Positions 44,205 through 52,547 of a DNA stretch of 64,000 bases are shown here, piece after piece. The position numbers were made by a program, and so were the translations under genes. The DNA is from Nitrospira sp. Its GTDB lineage: Bacteria > Nitrospirota > Nitrospiria > Nitrospirales > Nitrospiraceae. The notes below the pieces were generated by a model. The model was not told the DNA's origin. It did not search any database and worked only from the letters and a program-made list of their open reading frames with translations. Position 1 is the stretch's first letter; every line of letters begins with the position of its first letter. The stretch lies in the NCBI GenBank assembly GCA_005116835.1, contig SWDM01000018.1:189485-253484 (forward strand), in the 5' to 3' direction.

Positions 44205-44684
44205 CGTACTGCCTCCTTGTTGATGGTTCACTACCCTTCCCCTTCACATCCTTGCTTCGTTCTTATCGGAACTCGTATCCGATTTCTGTTACCTGGTCGT
44301 ATAGCAGGTTCGGTGCCCGGCAGGTGGCTAAGGCATGAAAGGCTGATCATCAAACAATATCAAATGGTTATGGCTCATAGTCAGGATGGCGACAGACCTC
44401 TGTGGGGCTGCATCGCTCCCGCTTTTGCTCCGATCTGCCAATATTTGTCATCCACTGTACGGGACATGGATCCTTTGGCTTTCTCACCATATAGAGAGGT
44501 GATGCCCCAGCTGTAGAAGAGAAAGAATCTATGAAAACAATTACTTGCCGTGAGAAGGCTGGAGACAATCAGCTTGTTAGATGACGAAAATGTGATTCAG
44601 GCTGAAGGCTGAAGGTGAGATCACGGTTGAGCGGTGGACAAGAAATGGAGAGGGCAGAACTGCTATTAGGAAGGGAGGGCTGTC
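44205..44684. other. pilA upstream region, otherwise no gene
   Basis: Contains the pilA 5' leader, the sigma54-like promoter at 44303-44318 and a short heptad tract caggct-gaaggct-gaaggtg near 44597-44616. Nothing else is recognised. Confidence 0.5.
44303..44318 (-). promoter_or_regulatory. Candidate sigma54 promoter of pilA
   Basis: On the minus strand GGGCACCGAACCTGCT places GG and GC ten bases apart, fitting the -24/-12 pattern TGGCAC-N5-TTGC with two mismatches. It is about 100 bp before the pilA start; pilA genes are classically sigma54-dependent. Confidence 0.5.
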
Positions 44685-46454
44685 TTACTGCGCTGGTATC
44701 TTTTCAGATACACGCCGCTTGGCCTGCTGGATACGTTCTTCTTGCGTCGGGTCACCCATCCCCAGTTCACGGAATCGGTCCATCAACTTATTATTGGATG
44801 GGTCGAGCTCCAGCGAACGGAGCCAGGACTCACGGGCGTCTGAGAGGTTCCGTTGTTGGGCGTAGATATCACCGAGATGCTCATAGAGCACCGGATCATC
44901 CCCGGCGAGCGCAACGGCGCGTTTCATCTCCGTCAGGGCCTCAGAAATCGAGCCCGACTTAAACAGGGCCCAGGCGAAGCTATCGATGTAGTAGCCATTG
45001 CTCGGTTTGAGCGCAACAGCCTTCTTGGTCAAGGAGAGCGCTTGATCGATCTTGACCCCCCGCTCTGCGTAACTATAGCCAAGATAGTTGAGCGCATCGG
45101 CATGGTGGGGATCCAGCTTGATCGTCGTCTCCATGGCTCGCACCACGTCATCGAATCGATGGAGTTTGTCGTAGACCGTGCCGAGGTTGAAATACAAATC
45201 GGCGCTCTTGGGGTTCTGGCCAATGCCTTCTTCTAATACCCTCGCAGCCTCGTCGAACTGGTCCTGCTGCAAATAGGTCAATCCCAGCACGATATGGGCT
45301 TCAGGCTGTTTCGGATTAATCGTGATGGCTTTCGTCAGATGCGTAACTGCATCAGGAAATTGTTTCAGTCGATAGAACAACAGGCCGAGATGCAGATGGC
45401 CCTCAAAATAGGAAGGCTCTAGCTGTACGTTAAACGTGTAGGTCTCAATGGCCTTCTTCGTGTCCTTGGTTTCCTCGTAGAGATACCCGAGGTAATCTCT
45501 GATTTTGAGCTCCGTCGGACGCGCCTTCAGGACCTGGGTCAGTTGATCGATCGCCTTGGGGAAATCCTTCTCTTCCCCGTACAACAGCGCCAGCCGAAGC
45601 TGGGCATCGATGTCCGAAGGATCCTCCGCCAGCAAATCGTTCAATTCCTTCCTGGCGCCCTGAAAATCTTTCACAGCCACATAGAGCCGCACCAGCTGAT
45701 GCCGGACATCCCGGCTCCGATGGTTGACCGACTGGAGGTATTTTCGTAACACGGCTACCGCTCGTTCCTGAAGCTGCCGCGACTCATAGATCGAGGCGAG
45801 GGCAATATAGGCCGGCTCAAACGAGGCGTTGGCCGCGATTGCCCGATCTAAGCTCGCCGCCGCCTCTTCCCATTTCCCCGCATCGAGGAGGATACGTCCC
45901 AAGTGGTAATGGCCGACGGCAGATTGGGGAGCCCGCGCCAAACCGGCTCGAATAGCCTGTTCCGCCTCTGGCTGCCGCTTCAGATTCAGCAGCAACAAAC
46001 CCTTGGTAAAGGAGGGATCGCCGGAGCTCGTATCGAGGTCGATCGCGCGATCCAATAGAATCAATGCGCGCTCTCCTTGCCCTGCACTCGCTAAAATACC
46101 TGCCATCTGCGTGAGCAACTGACCGTCCTGGCTCGATCCTTCTCCCACCTGGTTGGCATAGCGAATGGCGTTCGGCACATCGCCCTGCGAAAAGTAGAGA
46201 CTGGCCAGCCTGGCATTAACAGCTTGAGACGCCGGATCCGCCTTCAGCGCAGCCTGGTATTCTCGAATCGCGCGATCCGTGTCCTGCGCAAGCTCTGCTT
46301 GGTAACCCAGCATATAATGATAGGACGCGGCGGCATCGAGAGGATGAGTCGATGGCGTAGCTTTGGGCGTCCCGATAGAGGCAGTCACCTTGTCAGGCGT
46401 CTGAGGGGCAGCGGCGCAGGCTCCCACTGCCAGGGAGATCAGCACACAGGTCAT
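44685..46454 (-). CDS. TPR-repeat lipoprotein
   Basis: A 589-residue protein. The signal ends in the lipobox SLAVGAC near residue 11-13, so it is lipid-anchored. It then consists almost wholly of tetratricopeptide repeats (for example DRAIREYQAALKADPASQAV and DVVRAMETTIKLDPHHADAL), about 13-14 copies, ending in a basic tail. It is a periplasmic scaffold, similar in organisation to secretion or pilus assembly TPR proteins; partner unknown. The frame is open to 46565, but that part translates an R4 tract (RFTFHVSR). The Met at 46454 is chosen for the lipobox despite a weak ribosome site. Confidence 0.85.
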   Translation of the reverse strand: MTCVLISLAVGACAAAPQTPDKVTASIGTPKATPSTHPLDAAASYHYMLGYQAELAQDTDRAIREYQAALKADPASQAVNARLASLYFSQGDVPNAIRYANQVGEGSSQDGQLLTQMAGILASAGQGERALILLDRAIDLDTSSGDPSFTKGLLLLNLKRQPEAEQAIRAGLARAPQSAVGHYHLGRILLDAGKWEEAAASLDRAIAANASFEPAYIALASIYESRQLQERAVAVLRKYLQSVNHRSRDVRHQLVRLYVAVKDFQGARKELNDLLAEDPSDIDAQLRLALLYGEEKDFPKAIDQLTQVLKARPTELKIRDYLGYLYEETKDTKKAIETYTFNVQLEPSYFEGHLHLGLLFYRLKQFPDAVTHLTKAITINPKQPEAHIVLGLTYLQQDQFDEAARVLEEGIGQNPKSADLYFNLGTVYDKLHRFDDVVRAMETTIKLDPHHADALNYLGYSYAERGVKIDQALSLTKKAVALKPSNGYYIDSFAWALFKSGSISEALTEMKRAVALAGDDPVLYEHLGDIYAQQRNLSDARESWLRSLELDPSNNKLMDRFRELGMGDPTQEERIQQAKRRVSEKIPAQ

Positions 46455-46492
46455 GTGAGAAAGCGCAGTGAGACCTCGGCTGCTTGTCGTTC

Positions 46493-46580
46493 GTGAAACG
46501 TGAAACGTGAAACGTGAAACGTTTCTGAAGAAGAGCATTCGGAAATCACACGTTTTACCTTTCACGTTTTACCTTTTACG
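46493..46580. repeat. R4 palindrome (gtgaaac units) with half R2
   Basis: Four near-perfect gtgaaac units, then a loop, then ttttacc-tttcacg-ttttacc-ttttacg. A half R2 end (actttttcagcatgctg) follows at 46604-46620. This tract is the least degenerate heptad array in the window. Confidence 0.85.
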
Positions 46581-46672
46581 GCTCGCAGGAGCGAAGCTGG
46601 CGAACTTTTTCAGCATGCTGTTAGATGAGGTTGTCGTGATCAGAAAGATTATACGAGTGGGGCGGCACAGGG

Positions 46673-48028
46673 TCAAACGACTTCACGATTGTCGAGGCTC
46701 TCGAACTTCGCAAACTGGTGGTGGAAGAACAGTTCTTTCCTCCCGGTCGGGCCGTTGCGATGTTTACTTACAAGGATATCGGCAATGCCCTTCCGTTCGG
46801 AATTCTCGTCATACACATCCTCACGATAGATGAACATGACGACGTCTGCATCCTGTTCTATGGCTCCACTCTCACGAAGATCGGCCAGCATGGGAATCGG
46901 CGGCTTCCTGGCTTCGACCGCGCGGCTGAGCTGCGACAGCGCGATAACCGGCACGTTGAGCTCTTTGGCCAAGGCCTTGAGCGAGCGGGAAATATCGGAG
47001 ATTTCCTGCTGACGGGATTCCGAATCGCTGCGCCCCTGCATCAGCTGAAGATAGTCGACGATCAATAGATCCAGGCCCCGTTCGGCTTTCAACCGGCGAG
47101 CCTTACCCCGCATCTGCTGCACCGTAATGCCGCCGGTATCGTCGATAAAGATCTGCGCCTGCTCCAGCCGGCCTGCCGCTTCCGCAAGACGCCACCAATC
47201 TTCTTTCTGAATCTTGCCGGTTCTGAGACCATGTGAATCGACCCGCGCCTCCGAGCTCAACATGCGCAGAACAATCTGCGGCTTTGACATTTCGAGACTG
47301 AAAATCCCTACCACGGCGCTAGCGTGGATGGCGGCATGGGTGGCCATTCCCAACGCCAGGCTCGTCTTGCCCATGCTGGGCCGCCCCGCAATGACGATGA
47401 GGTCGGAAGGTTGCAGCCCTGCCGTGATGTCGTCGAGGTCGTAAAAGCCCGTGGGAACACCCGTGACATGTTCCTTTCGCTTCGACAACTTGTCGACAAG
47501 ATCGAGACTTTCTTTAATGATGGAGTTAATGGGAGTGAACGATCGGTCCAGTTTCCCCTGGACGATACCGAACACCGACTGCTCCGCAAAGTCGAGTAGA
47601 TCGTCGACGGAAGACGTGCCTTCGTACCCTCGCGTGAGGACTTCAGTGGAGGCATGGATCAGCTCTCGCAGCAGCGCCTTATCGCGCACGATCTTGCAGT
47701 GGTAGCGAATATTGGCGGAGCTGGCGACGCTCTGCACGAGTTCCGCTAAATAGGCTGCGCCGCCGACGGCTTCGATTTCTCCCTGCGCCTTCAACCGTTC
47801 CGTCAACGTAATCTGATCGATGACTTCTCCGACTTCCGACAATTCCAGCATGGCACGATAGATCTTCCGATGCGACGTGCGATAGAAGCTCTCTTCGACC
47901 AGCAATTCCAGCGCCTTGGCCATGGCGCTGTTGTCGAGAAGCACCGCGCCGAGAACCGATTGCTCAGCCTCTAGGTTCTGAGGGGGCAGTTTGGGCTGAG
48001 ATAGGTCGGCGGCTGACATGAATTTCAT
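46673..48028 (-). CDS. dnaB: Replicative DNA helicase DnaB
   Basis: A 451-residue hexameric helicase. The N-terminal domain opens LPPQNLEAEQSVLGAVLLDN. The RecA-like C-domain has Walker A GRPSMGKTSLALG, Walker B LLIVDYLQLMQG with RQQEISDISRSLKALAKEL, and the arginine-finger region SGAIEQDADVVMFIYRED. Normal length; no intein. The ATG overlaps the hisZ stop by four bases, an odd partner for a helicase gene. It is part of the aminotransferase-serA-hisZ-dnaB same-strand run. Confidence 0.97.
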   Translation of the reverse strand: MKFMSAADLSQPKLPPQNLEAEQSVLGAVLLDNSAMAKALELLVEESFYRTSHRKIYRAMLELSEVGEVIDQITLTERLKAQGEIEAVGGAAYLAELVQSVASSANIRYHCKIVRDKALLRELIHASTEVLTRGYEGTSSVDDLLDFAEQSVFGIVQGKLDRSFTPINSIIKESLDLVDKLSKRKEHVTGVPTGFYDLDDITAGLQPSDLIVIAGRPSMGKTSLALGMATHAAIHASAVVGIFSLEMSKPQIVLRMLSSEARVDSHGLRTGKIQKEDWWRLAEAAGRLEQAQIFIDDTGGITVQQMRGKARRLKAERGLDLLIVDYLQLMQGRSDSESRQQEISDISRSLKALAKELNVPVIALSQLSRAVEARKPPIPMLADLRESGAIEQDADVVMFIYREDVYDENSERKGIADILVSKHRNGPTGRKELFFHHQFAKFESLDNREVV

Positions 48029-49422
48029 GACCGCTCCTTGACTTGCCGACGAGCCGAGGCCACCAGGTCGGCAAGCCCCACCTTCTTCGAACGACGGCTC
48101 AAATTACTGTTTGAGGGACCAGCCTTGCCATCACCGAGGAGATCCATCACCAGCACGTCATCAGGGCCTACTCCTGGCGCGCCCACTACCACCACGGCTG
48201 CAGCCTGCTGCCCCAAGCCCGCTGTCATTGCAGAAGACAAGAGCGCCGTATCGTTCCCCTTTAGGGTTTGCTGCACCACCCGTGAGCAAGTCCGACGTAA
48301 CTGCGCCGCGACCGATGTGAGCAAACGCGCCGCTCGCCGTGGTCCTGCGACTAGAAAGTCTACTCGCGCCGATCCAGTTCCTTCCTCAGGAAATGACACG
48401 GTGCGGAAGAGCCGATCGACATCCAACCCAAATCCGGTTGAAGGCAACGGTCGGCCAAATCGGCCGATCAAGTGATCGTACCGTCCGCCGCCGCCTAACT
48501 CAGCTCCCATCCCCTCGGCAAACACGTCGAACACGACACCATCGTAATAGTCGAACCCGCGATACTCCCCGATATCCAACAACAGTGACTCCCGATAGCC
48601 TGCGGCGCACAGCACCTGATAGACCTGGGAAAGCCGTTCAAGCGGAGCGGTCAATGCAGGATCGCCGGCTGCGAGGATCTGTGCCCGCGTCAACACTTCT
48701 TCCTGACCGTATAACTCAGGCGCTTCCCGAATGGCACGGGCTGCCGCCTTGGAAATTCGCTCGCCCGCAAGGACTTCTTCAAGCCTCGGCAGGTCTTTTC
48801 GCGCCACCGCTTGCTCGGCCAACTTCTGCCCCTGCGCCGACAGCCCCGATCGCATCAGAAGCCCCTGAATAAAGCCGACGTGTCCGAGAGACACCTTGAA
48901 AGACTGCAGGCCGACTGCGCGGAGACACTCGATCATCAAACCGATTACTTCGCTGTCGCTTGTGACATCGTCCAGGCCGATGAGTTCCGCACCGACTTGA
49001 AAAATTTCTCGACCGCGCCCCGCATGCTCCGGCTCGTAGCGGAATACCGACGTTCGATAGGAGAGGCGCAACGGAAGCGCCGTGCCGGTCAACCCCATTG
49101 CGACAGTTCTGGCGATCTGGGCCGTGGCGTCCGGGCGGAGCAGCAATGTCCGGCCCGTCGTGCGATCGACAAATTGATAACAGTGCTCGATCAGTTCCGG
49201 CTCTAGCCCAGGAGCCAGCACGTCCAAATACTCGAACGTGGGAAGAATGATCTCATCGTAGCCCCAATGGTTCACTTGCGCGAGCAACTGCGCTTCGAGG
49301 TGACGAACCTGCTTTGCCGCGTGAGGAAGGATCGTCGCCATCCCCACAGGGACGAGCGAGCGCTCGCGGGACGACTGGGCCTGTCCCGAAGAAAGGCGAG
49401 GCTTCGGAGGAACGGAGATCAT
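48025..49422 (-). CDS. hisZ: ATP phosphoribosyltransferase regulatory subunit HisZ
   Basis: A 465-residue HisRS-like protein without tRNA-charging function expected. Class II synthetase motifs are visible: LPTFEYLDVLAPGL, LLLRPDATAQIARTVA, YRTSVFRYEPEHAGRGREIFQ and GFDYYDGVVFDVFAEG with GGGGRYDHL. HisZ activates the short HisG of histidine synthesis; no hisG is nearby. It is longer than usual because of a C-terminal domain of about 110 residues (ARVDFLVAGPRRAARLLTSV ...) recalling the synthetase anticodon-binding domain. Lack of tRNA-charging motifs was not checked residue by residue, so a HisS paralogue remains possible. Confidence 0.85.
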   Translation of the reverse strand: MISVPPKPRLSSGQAQSSRERSLVPVGMATILPHAAKQVRHLEAQLLAQVNHWGYDEIILPTFEYLDVLAPGLEPELIEHCYQFVDRTTGRTLLLRPDATAQIARTVAMGLTGTALPLRLSYRTSVFRYEPEHAGRGREIFQVGAELIGLDDVTSDSEVIGLMIECLRAVGLQSFKVSLGHVGFIQGLLMRSGLSAQGQKLAEQAVARKDLPRLEEVLAGERISKAAARAIREAPELYGQEEVLTRAQILAAGDPALTAPLERLSQVYQVLCAAGYRESLLLDIGEYRGFDYYDGVVFDVFAEGMGAELGGGGRYDHLIGRFGRPLPSTGFGLDVDRLFRTVSFPEEGTGSARVDFLVAGPRRAARLLTSVAAQLRRTCSRVVQQTLKGNDTALLSSAMTAGLGQQAAAVVVVGAPGVGPDDVLVMDLLGDGKAGPSNSNLSRRSKKVGLADLVASARRQVKERS

Positions 49423-49448
49423 AGCCGACCCGATGGATAGCGCGCGGG

Positions 49449-51035
49449 TTAAGAGAGATCCGCGACTTTGACTGAGAGAATGTCTTTGCTGGACTGGATC
49501 GTCTGAAGCACCTTGTCAGGAAAAACCGCGTCCGAGCCGATGATGAGCATCGCGTTCCCACCCCGCTTCTCGAGCGCGCATTGCATGCGGACGATGTTGA
49601 TCTGATTGTCGCCGAGCACCTTCCCCACCATCCCGATCACCCCAGGTCGGTCGATGTTGAGGATCAGAAGCATGTGGCCTTCCGGCACCACCTCGACATT
49701 GAATTGATCGATCTCCACCACGCGCGGATCTTTCTTATGGTAGAGCGTGCCGGCCACCTGATACGATTTCTTCCCTGCCTCCACTCGCACACGAATCAGG
49801 CTGGTGAAATCGCCTGCATCGGAACTCTTCACTTCCTTCACTTCAATGCCACGTTCCTTCGCGACGATCGGCGCGTTCACGTAATTCACAGGAGCTTGCA
49901 TAATCGGGTTCAACAGTCCCTTCAACACAGCGATCGTGAGCGGCGCAATGGACAGACTTGCCACCTCTCCGCTGTATTCGACGGTCACACGCTCAAGGCC
50001 GCCTTCACATAGCTGCGTTTGCAACTTCCCAAGCTGCTCGGCTAAGGACAGATAGGGTTGAAGTCTCGGTAGCAGTTCTGGAGAGACCGATGGAATATTG
50101 ACAGCCCCGCGGGCAATACCCTTGGTAAAGTAGTCGACGATCTGCTCCGCGATGCCGATGGCCACATTTTCTTGCGCCTCGGTCGTCTGGGCTCCGATGT
50201 GCGGGGTGCAGATGAAATTGTCCAGCGTCAACAGGGGATGATCGGCCTTCACTGGCTCTTCTTCGAACACGTCGAACGCGGCGGCCGCCACACGTTTGAC
50301 CTTCAACGCATCGAACAGATCACCTTCATGAATGATTCCGCCGCGGGCGCAATTGACGATCATCACACCTTGTTTCATCGTCGAGATCGACTGCGCATTG
50401 ATCAGGCCCTTGGTCTCAGGCGTCAAGGGCGTGTGGACAGAGATGATATCGGCAGACTTGAAAAGTTCATCCAGCGGCATCATGGTGACGCCCATCTTCT
50501 GCGCGCGCTCCTCGGACAAGTAGGGATCATAGGCGATCACGCTCATGCCGATGCCTTGCGCCAGCTTGGTGAGATAGCTGCCGATCTGCCCAGCGCCGAC
50601 AATGCCAAGCACCTTATTATAGAGCTCGACGCCCATGAATTTGTCTTTTTCCCACTTGCCTGCTTTGACCGATGCAGTAGCTTGGGGAATACGACGGCTC
50701 ATCGCCCAGATCATCGACATGGTGTGCTCGGCAGTTGTGACCGTGTTACCTCCGGGCGTATTCATCACCACAATGCCGCGACGGGTGGCTGCCGGCGTAT
50801 CGACGTTATCCAACCCCGACCCGGCCCGTCCGACGACTTTCAGTTTCTCAGCTGCCGCGATCAACTCTTCCGTCACCTTGGTGCCTGATCGTACGATCAG
50901 CCCGTCGGCATCCTTGATCTCCTTGAACAATTCTTCCTTCGACATCTTGGATTTCACGATGACAGTGAATCCAGCCTTCTCTAGCAATTCTACGCCCTGC
51001 TTCGACAAGCTATCGCTGATTAAAATTTTCATCAT
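49449..51035 (-). CDS. serA: D-3-phosphoglycerate dehydrogenase (ACT-domain form)
   Basis: A 528-residue enzyme oxidising 3-phosphoglycerate in serine synthesis. The NAD site is LGIVGAGQIGSYL; the catalytic His is in CTPHIGAQTTEAQ, with RAGSGLDNVDTPAATRRGI also typical. After residue about 320 come the allosteric substrate-binding domain and a C-terminal ACT domain (HMLLILNIDRPGVIGMVGKVL) for feedback by serine. Two start Met codons are adjacent (51035, 51032). It follows a class V aminotransferase gene, so the pair covers the first steps of serine formation. Confidence 0.96.
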   Translation of the reverse strand: MMKILISDSLSKQGVELLEKAGFTVIVKSKMSKEELFKEIKDADGLIVRSGTKVTEELIAAAEKLKVVGRAGSGLDNVDTPAATRRGIVVMNTPGGNTVTTAEHTMSMIWAMSRRIPQATASVKAGKWEKDKFMGVELYNKVLGIVGAGQIGSYLTKLAQGIGMSVIAYDPYLSEERAQKMGVTMMPLDELFKSADIISVHTPLTPETKGLINAQSISTMKQGVMIVNCARGGIIHEGDLFDALKVKRVAAAAFDVFEEEPVKADHPLLTLDNFICTPHIGAQTTEAQENVAIGIAEQIVDYFTKGIARGAVNIPSVSPELLPRLQPYLSLAEQLGKLQTQLCEGGLERVTVEYSGEVASLSIAPLTIAVLKGLLNPIMQAPVNYVNAPIVAKERGIEVKEVKSSDAGDFTSLIRVRVEAGKKSYQVAGTLYHKKDPRVVEIDQFNVEVVPEGHMLLILNIDRPGVIGMVGKVLGDNQINIVRMQCALEKRGGNAMLIIGSDAVFPDKVLQTIQSSKDILSVKVADLS

Positions 51036-51038
51036 GTC

Positions 51039-51115
51039 ACAAGTCCAAAAGTCTGAACGTCGTCAAGTCTCTCGTCACAAATTCCCTCGCTAGGGACTTT
51101 AGACTTTCGGACTTG
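51039..51115. repeat. R4 palindrome (aagtctn / gacttnn units)
   Basis: Left caagtcc-aaaagtc-tgaacgt-cgtcaag and right ggacttt-agacttt-cggactt are complementary and fill the gap between the aminotransferase gene and serA. Confidence 0.75.
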
Positions 51116-51138
51116 ATATACGTTCCGACTAGTTCCCC

Positions 51139-52278
51139 CTACGCCATCAGAATTTCTTGCGCCTTCGCGACGCCGCTGCCGAGCTTCACGGGATGCCCCA
51201 GCCCCTTGAGCACCATTTCAACCGCTGCCACGGCCATGATGATATCGAAGCGGTCCATATAGCCCATGTGGGAAAGGCGGAAAATCTTCCCCTTCAAATG
51301 GTCTTGCCCTCCGGCTGCGGTCATACCATATTGGACACGCAGGTTCTTGTAGATCGCCTGTCCATCCACACCATCCGGCGCCACCACGGCCGTGAGGGCA
51401 TCGCTGGGCGATTCTTTGGGAAAGAGCGCGAGTCCGGCCCCCTGCATCCCCTCACGCATGGCCTTCGCCAGCAAGGCTTGACGACCGAACACCCCTTCAA
51501 GCCCCTCTTCCCTCATCATCTTCAGTACTTCCTGTAAACCGACAATGAGGGACACGGCCGGGGTATAGGCTGTCTGATTCTTCTGCTGATTCTCATGCTC
51601 TTTTTTGAAGTTGAAATAGAAAGCGGTGTTCTTCGCTTTGTCTGCCAACTGCCAAGCTTTATCGCTCACGCTGACGAACGCAAGCCCAGGGGGAAGCATC
51701 AAGGCTTTTTGCGACCCGGTCACCACAACGTCGAGGCCCCACTCATCGGTCTTGATATCGAACACGCCGAGGGCTGTAATGGCATCCACAACAAGAATGG
51801 TCTCGCCATAGGGCTTCACAACCTCCCCAAGCGCCTTGACGTCGTGCGCCACACCAGTGGAGGTCTCACTCGCTTGCACGTAGACGGCTTTGATTCCCGG
51901 ATCTTTTTTCAAGGCATCGGCCACGGCTTGGGGATTGACGGCCCGCCCCCATTCCACCTTAATTTCGGTCACTTCGGCTCCGAACGTCTTGCAGAGCTTG
52001 GTCCATCGCTCCCCAAACTTCCCCCCATTAATGGTGAGGGCCTTGTCGCCGGGAGAAAGAAAGTTCGATACTGCCCCTTCCATGCCTCCAGTGCCAGAAG
52101 CCGCCAGCATCAGCACGTTATTTTTCGTTTGGTACAACCACTTGAGTCCGTCACGAACCTCAGCAAACACCTTGTCGAACTCGGGAGCACGATGGTGGAA
52201 CATGGGCCGCGCCATGGCCAGCAGCACTTCAGGGGGCACAGGCGTCGGACCGGGAGCCAGTAAATACCGTTTCAGCAT
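51139..52278 (-). CDS. Class V aminotransferase
   Basis: A 379-residue PLP enzyme of the alanine-glyoxylate / serine-pyruvate aminotransferase group. It opens RYLLAPGPTPVPPEVL; the PLP Lys is K191 in VVTGSQKALMLPPGLA, and ILVVDAITALGVFDIKTDEW carries the cofactor Asp. Beside serA it may act as the transaminase of serine synthesis in place of SerC, as proposed for organisms lacking SerC; glyoxylate transamination is the alternative. Substrate cannot be read from sequence. Confidence 0.9.
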   Translation of the reverse strand: MLKRYLLAPGPTPVPPEVLLAMARPMFHHRAPEFDKVFAEVRDGLKWLYQTKNNVLMLAASGTGGMEGAVSNFLSPGDKALTINGGKFGERWTKLCKTFGAEVTEIKVEWGRAVNPQAVADALKKDPGIKAVYVQASETSTGVAHDVKALGEVVKPYGETILVVDAITALGVFDIKTDEWGLDVVVTGSQKALMLPPGLAFVSVSDKAWQLADKAKNTAFYFNFKKEHENQQKNQTAYTPAVSLIVGLQEVLKMMREEGLEGVFGRQALLAKAMREGMQGAGLALFPKESPSDALTAVVAPDGVDGQAIYKNLRVQYGMTAAGGQDHLKGKIFRLSHMGYMDRFDIIMAVAAVEMVLKGLGHPVKLGSGVAKAQEILMA

Positions 52279-52505
52279 CGGCTGATCCTCCTAACGGGAT
52301 AAGAATATGAGCAATCTTTTACAGGACGGGGGACGATACCATTGCCTCCCAAAAGCTGTCAAGGCAACACACCTCGTAGACATGCGTGTTTTCATGCTGT
52401 TGCGGCCTTTCTACGGCAGCGGTATTTCGACAGGCAATTTTGCGCAAAAGATGTCACATCGGTCTCTGTGCTACCGATGCGGGGCGTCATTCCCATTCCA
52501 AATCC

Positions 52506-52534
52506 TTGACACGAGCCCCATCCAACGATAGTCT
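52506..52534 (+). promoter_or_regulatory. Predicted sigma70-type promoter of mltD
   Basis: TTGACA (52506-52511) and TAGTCT (52529-52534) are 17 bp apart and lie just before the ATG at 52548. Confidence 0.5.
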
Positions 52535-52547
52535 AGCCTCACAGAAC

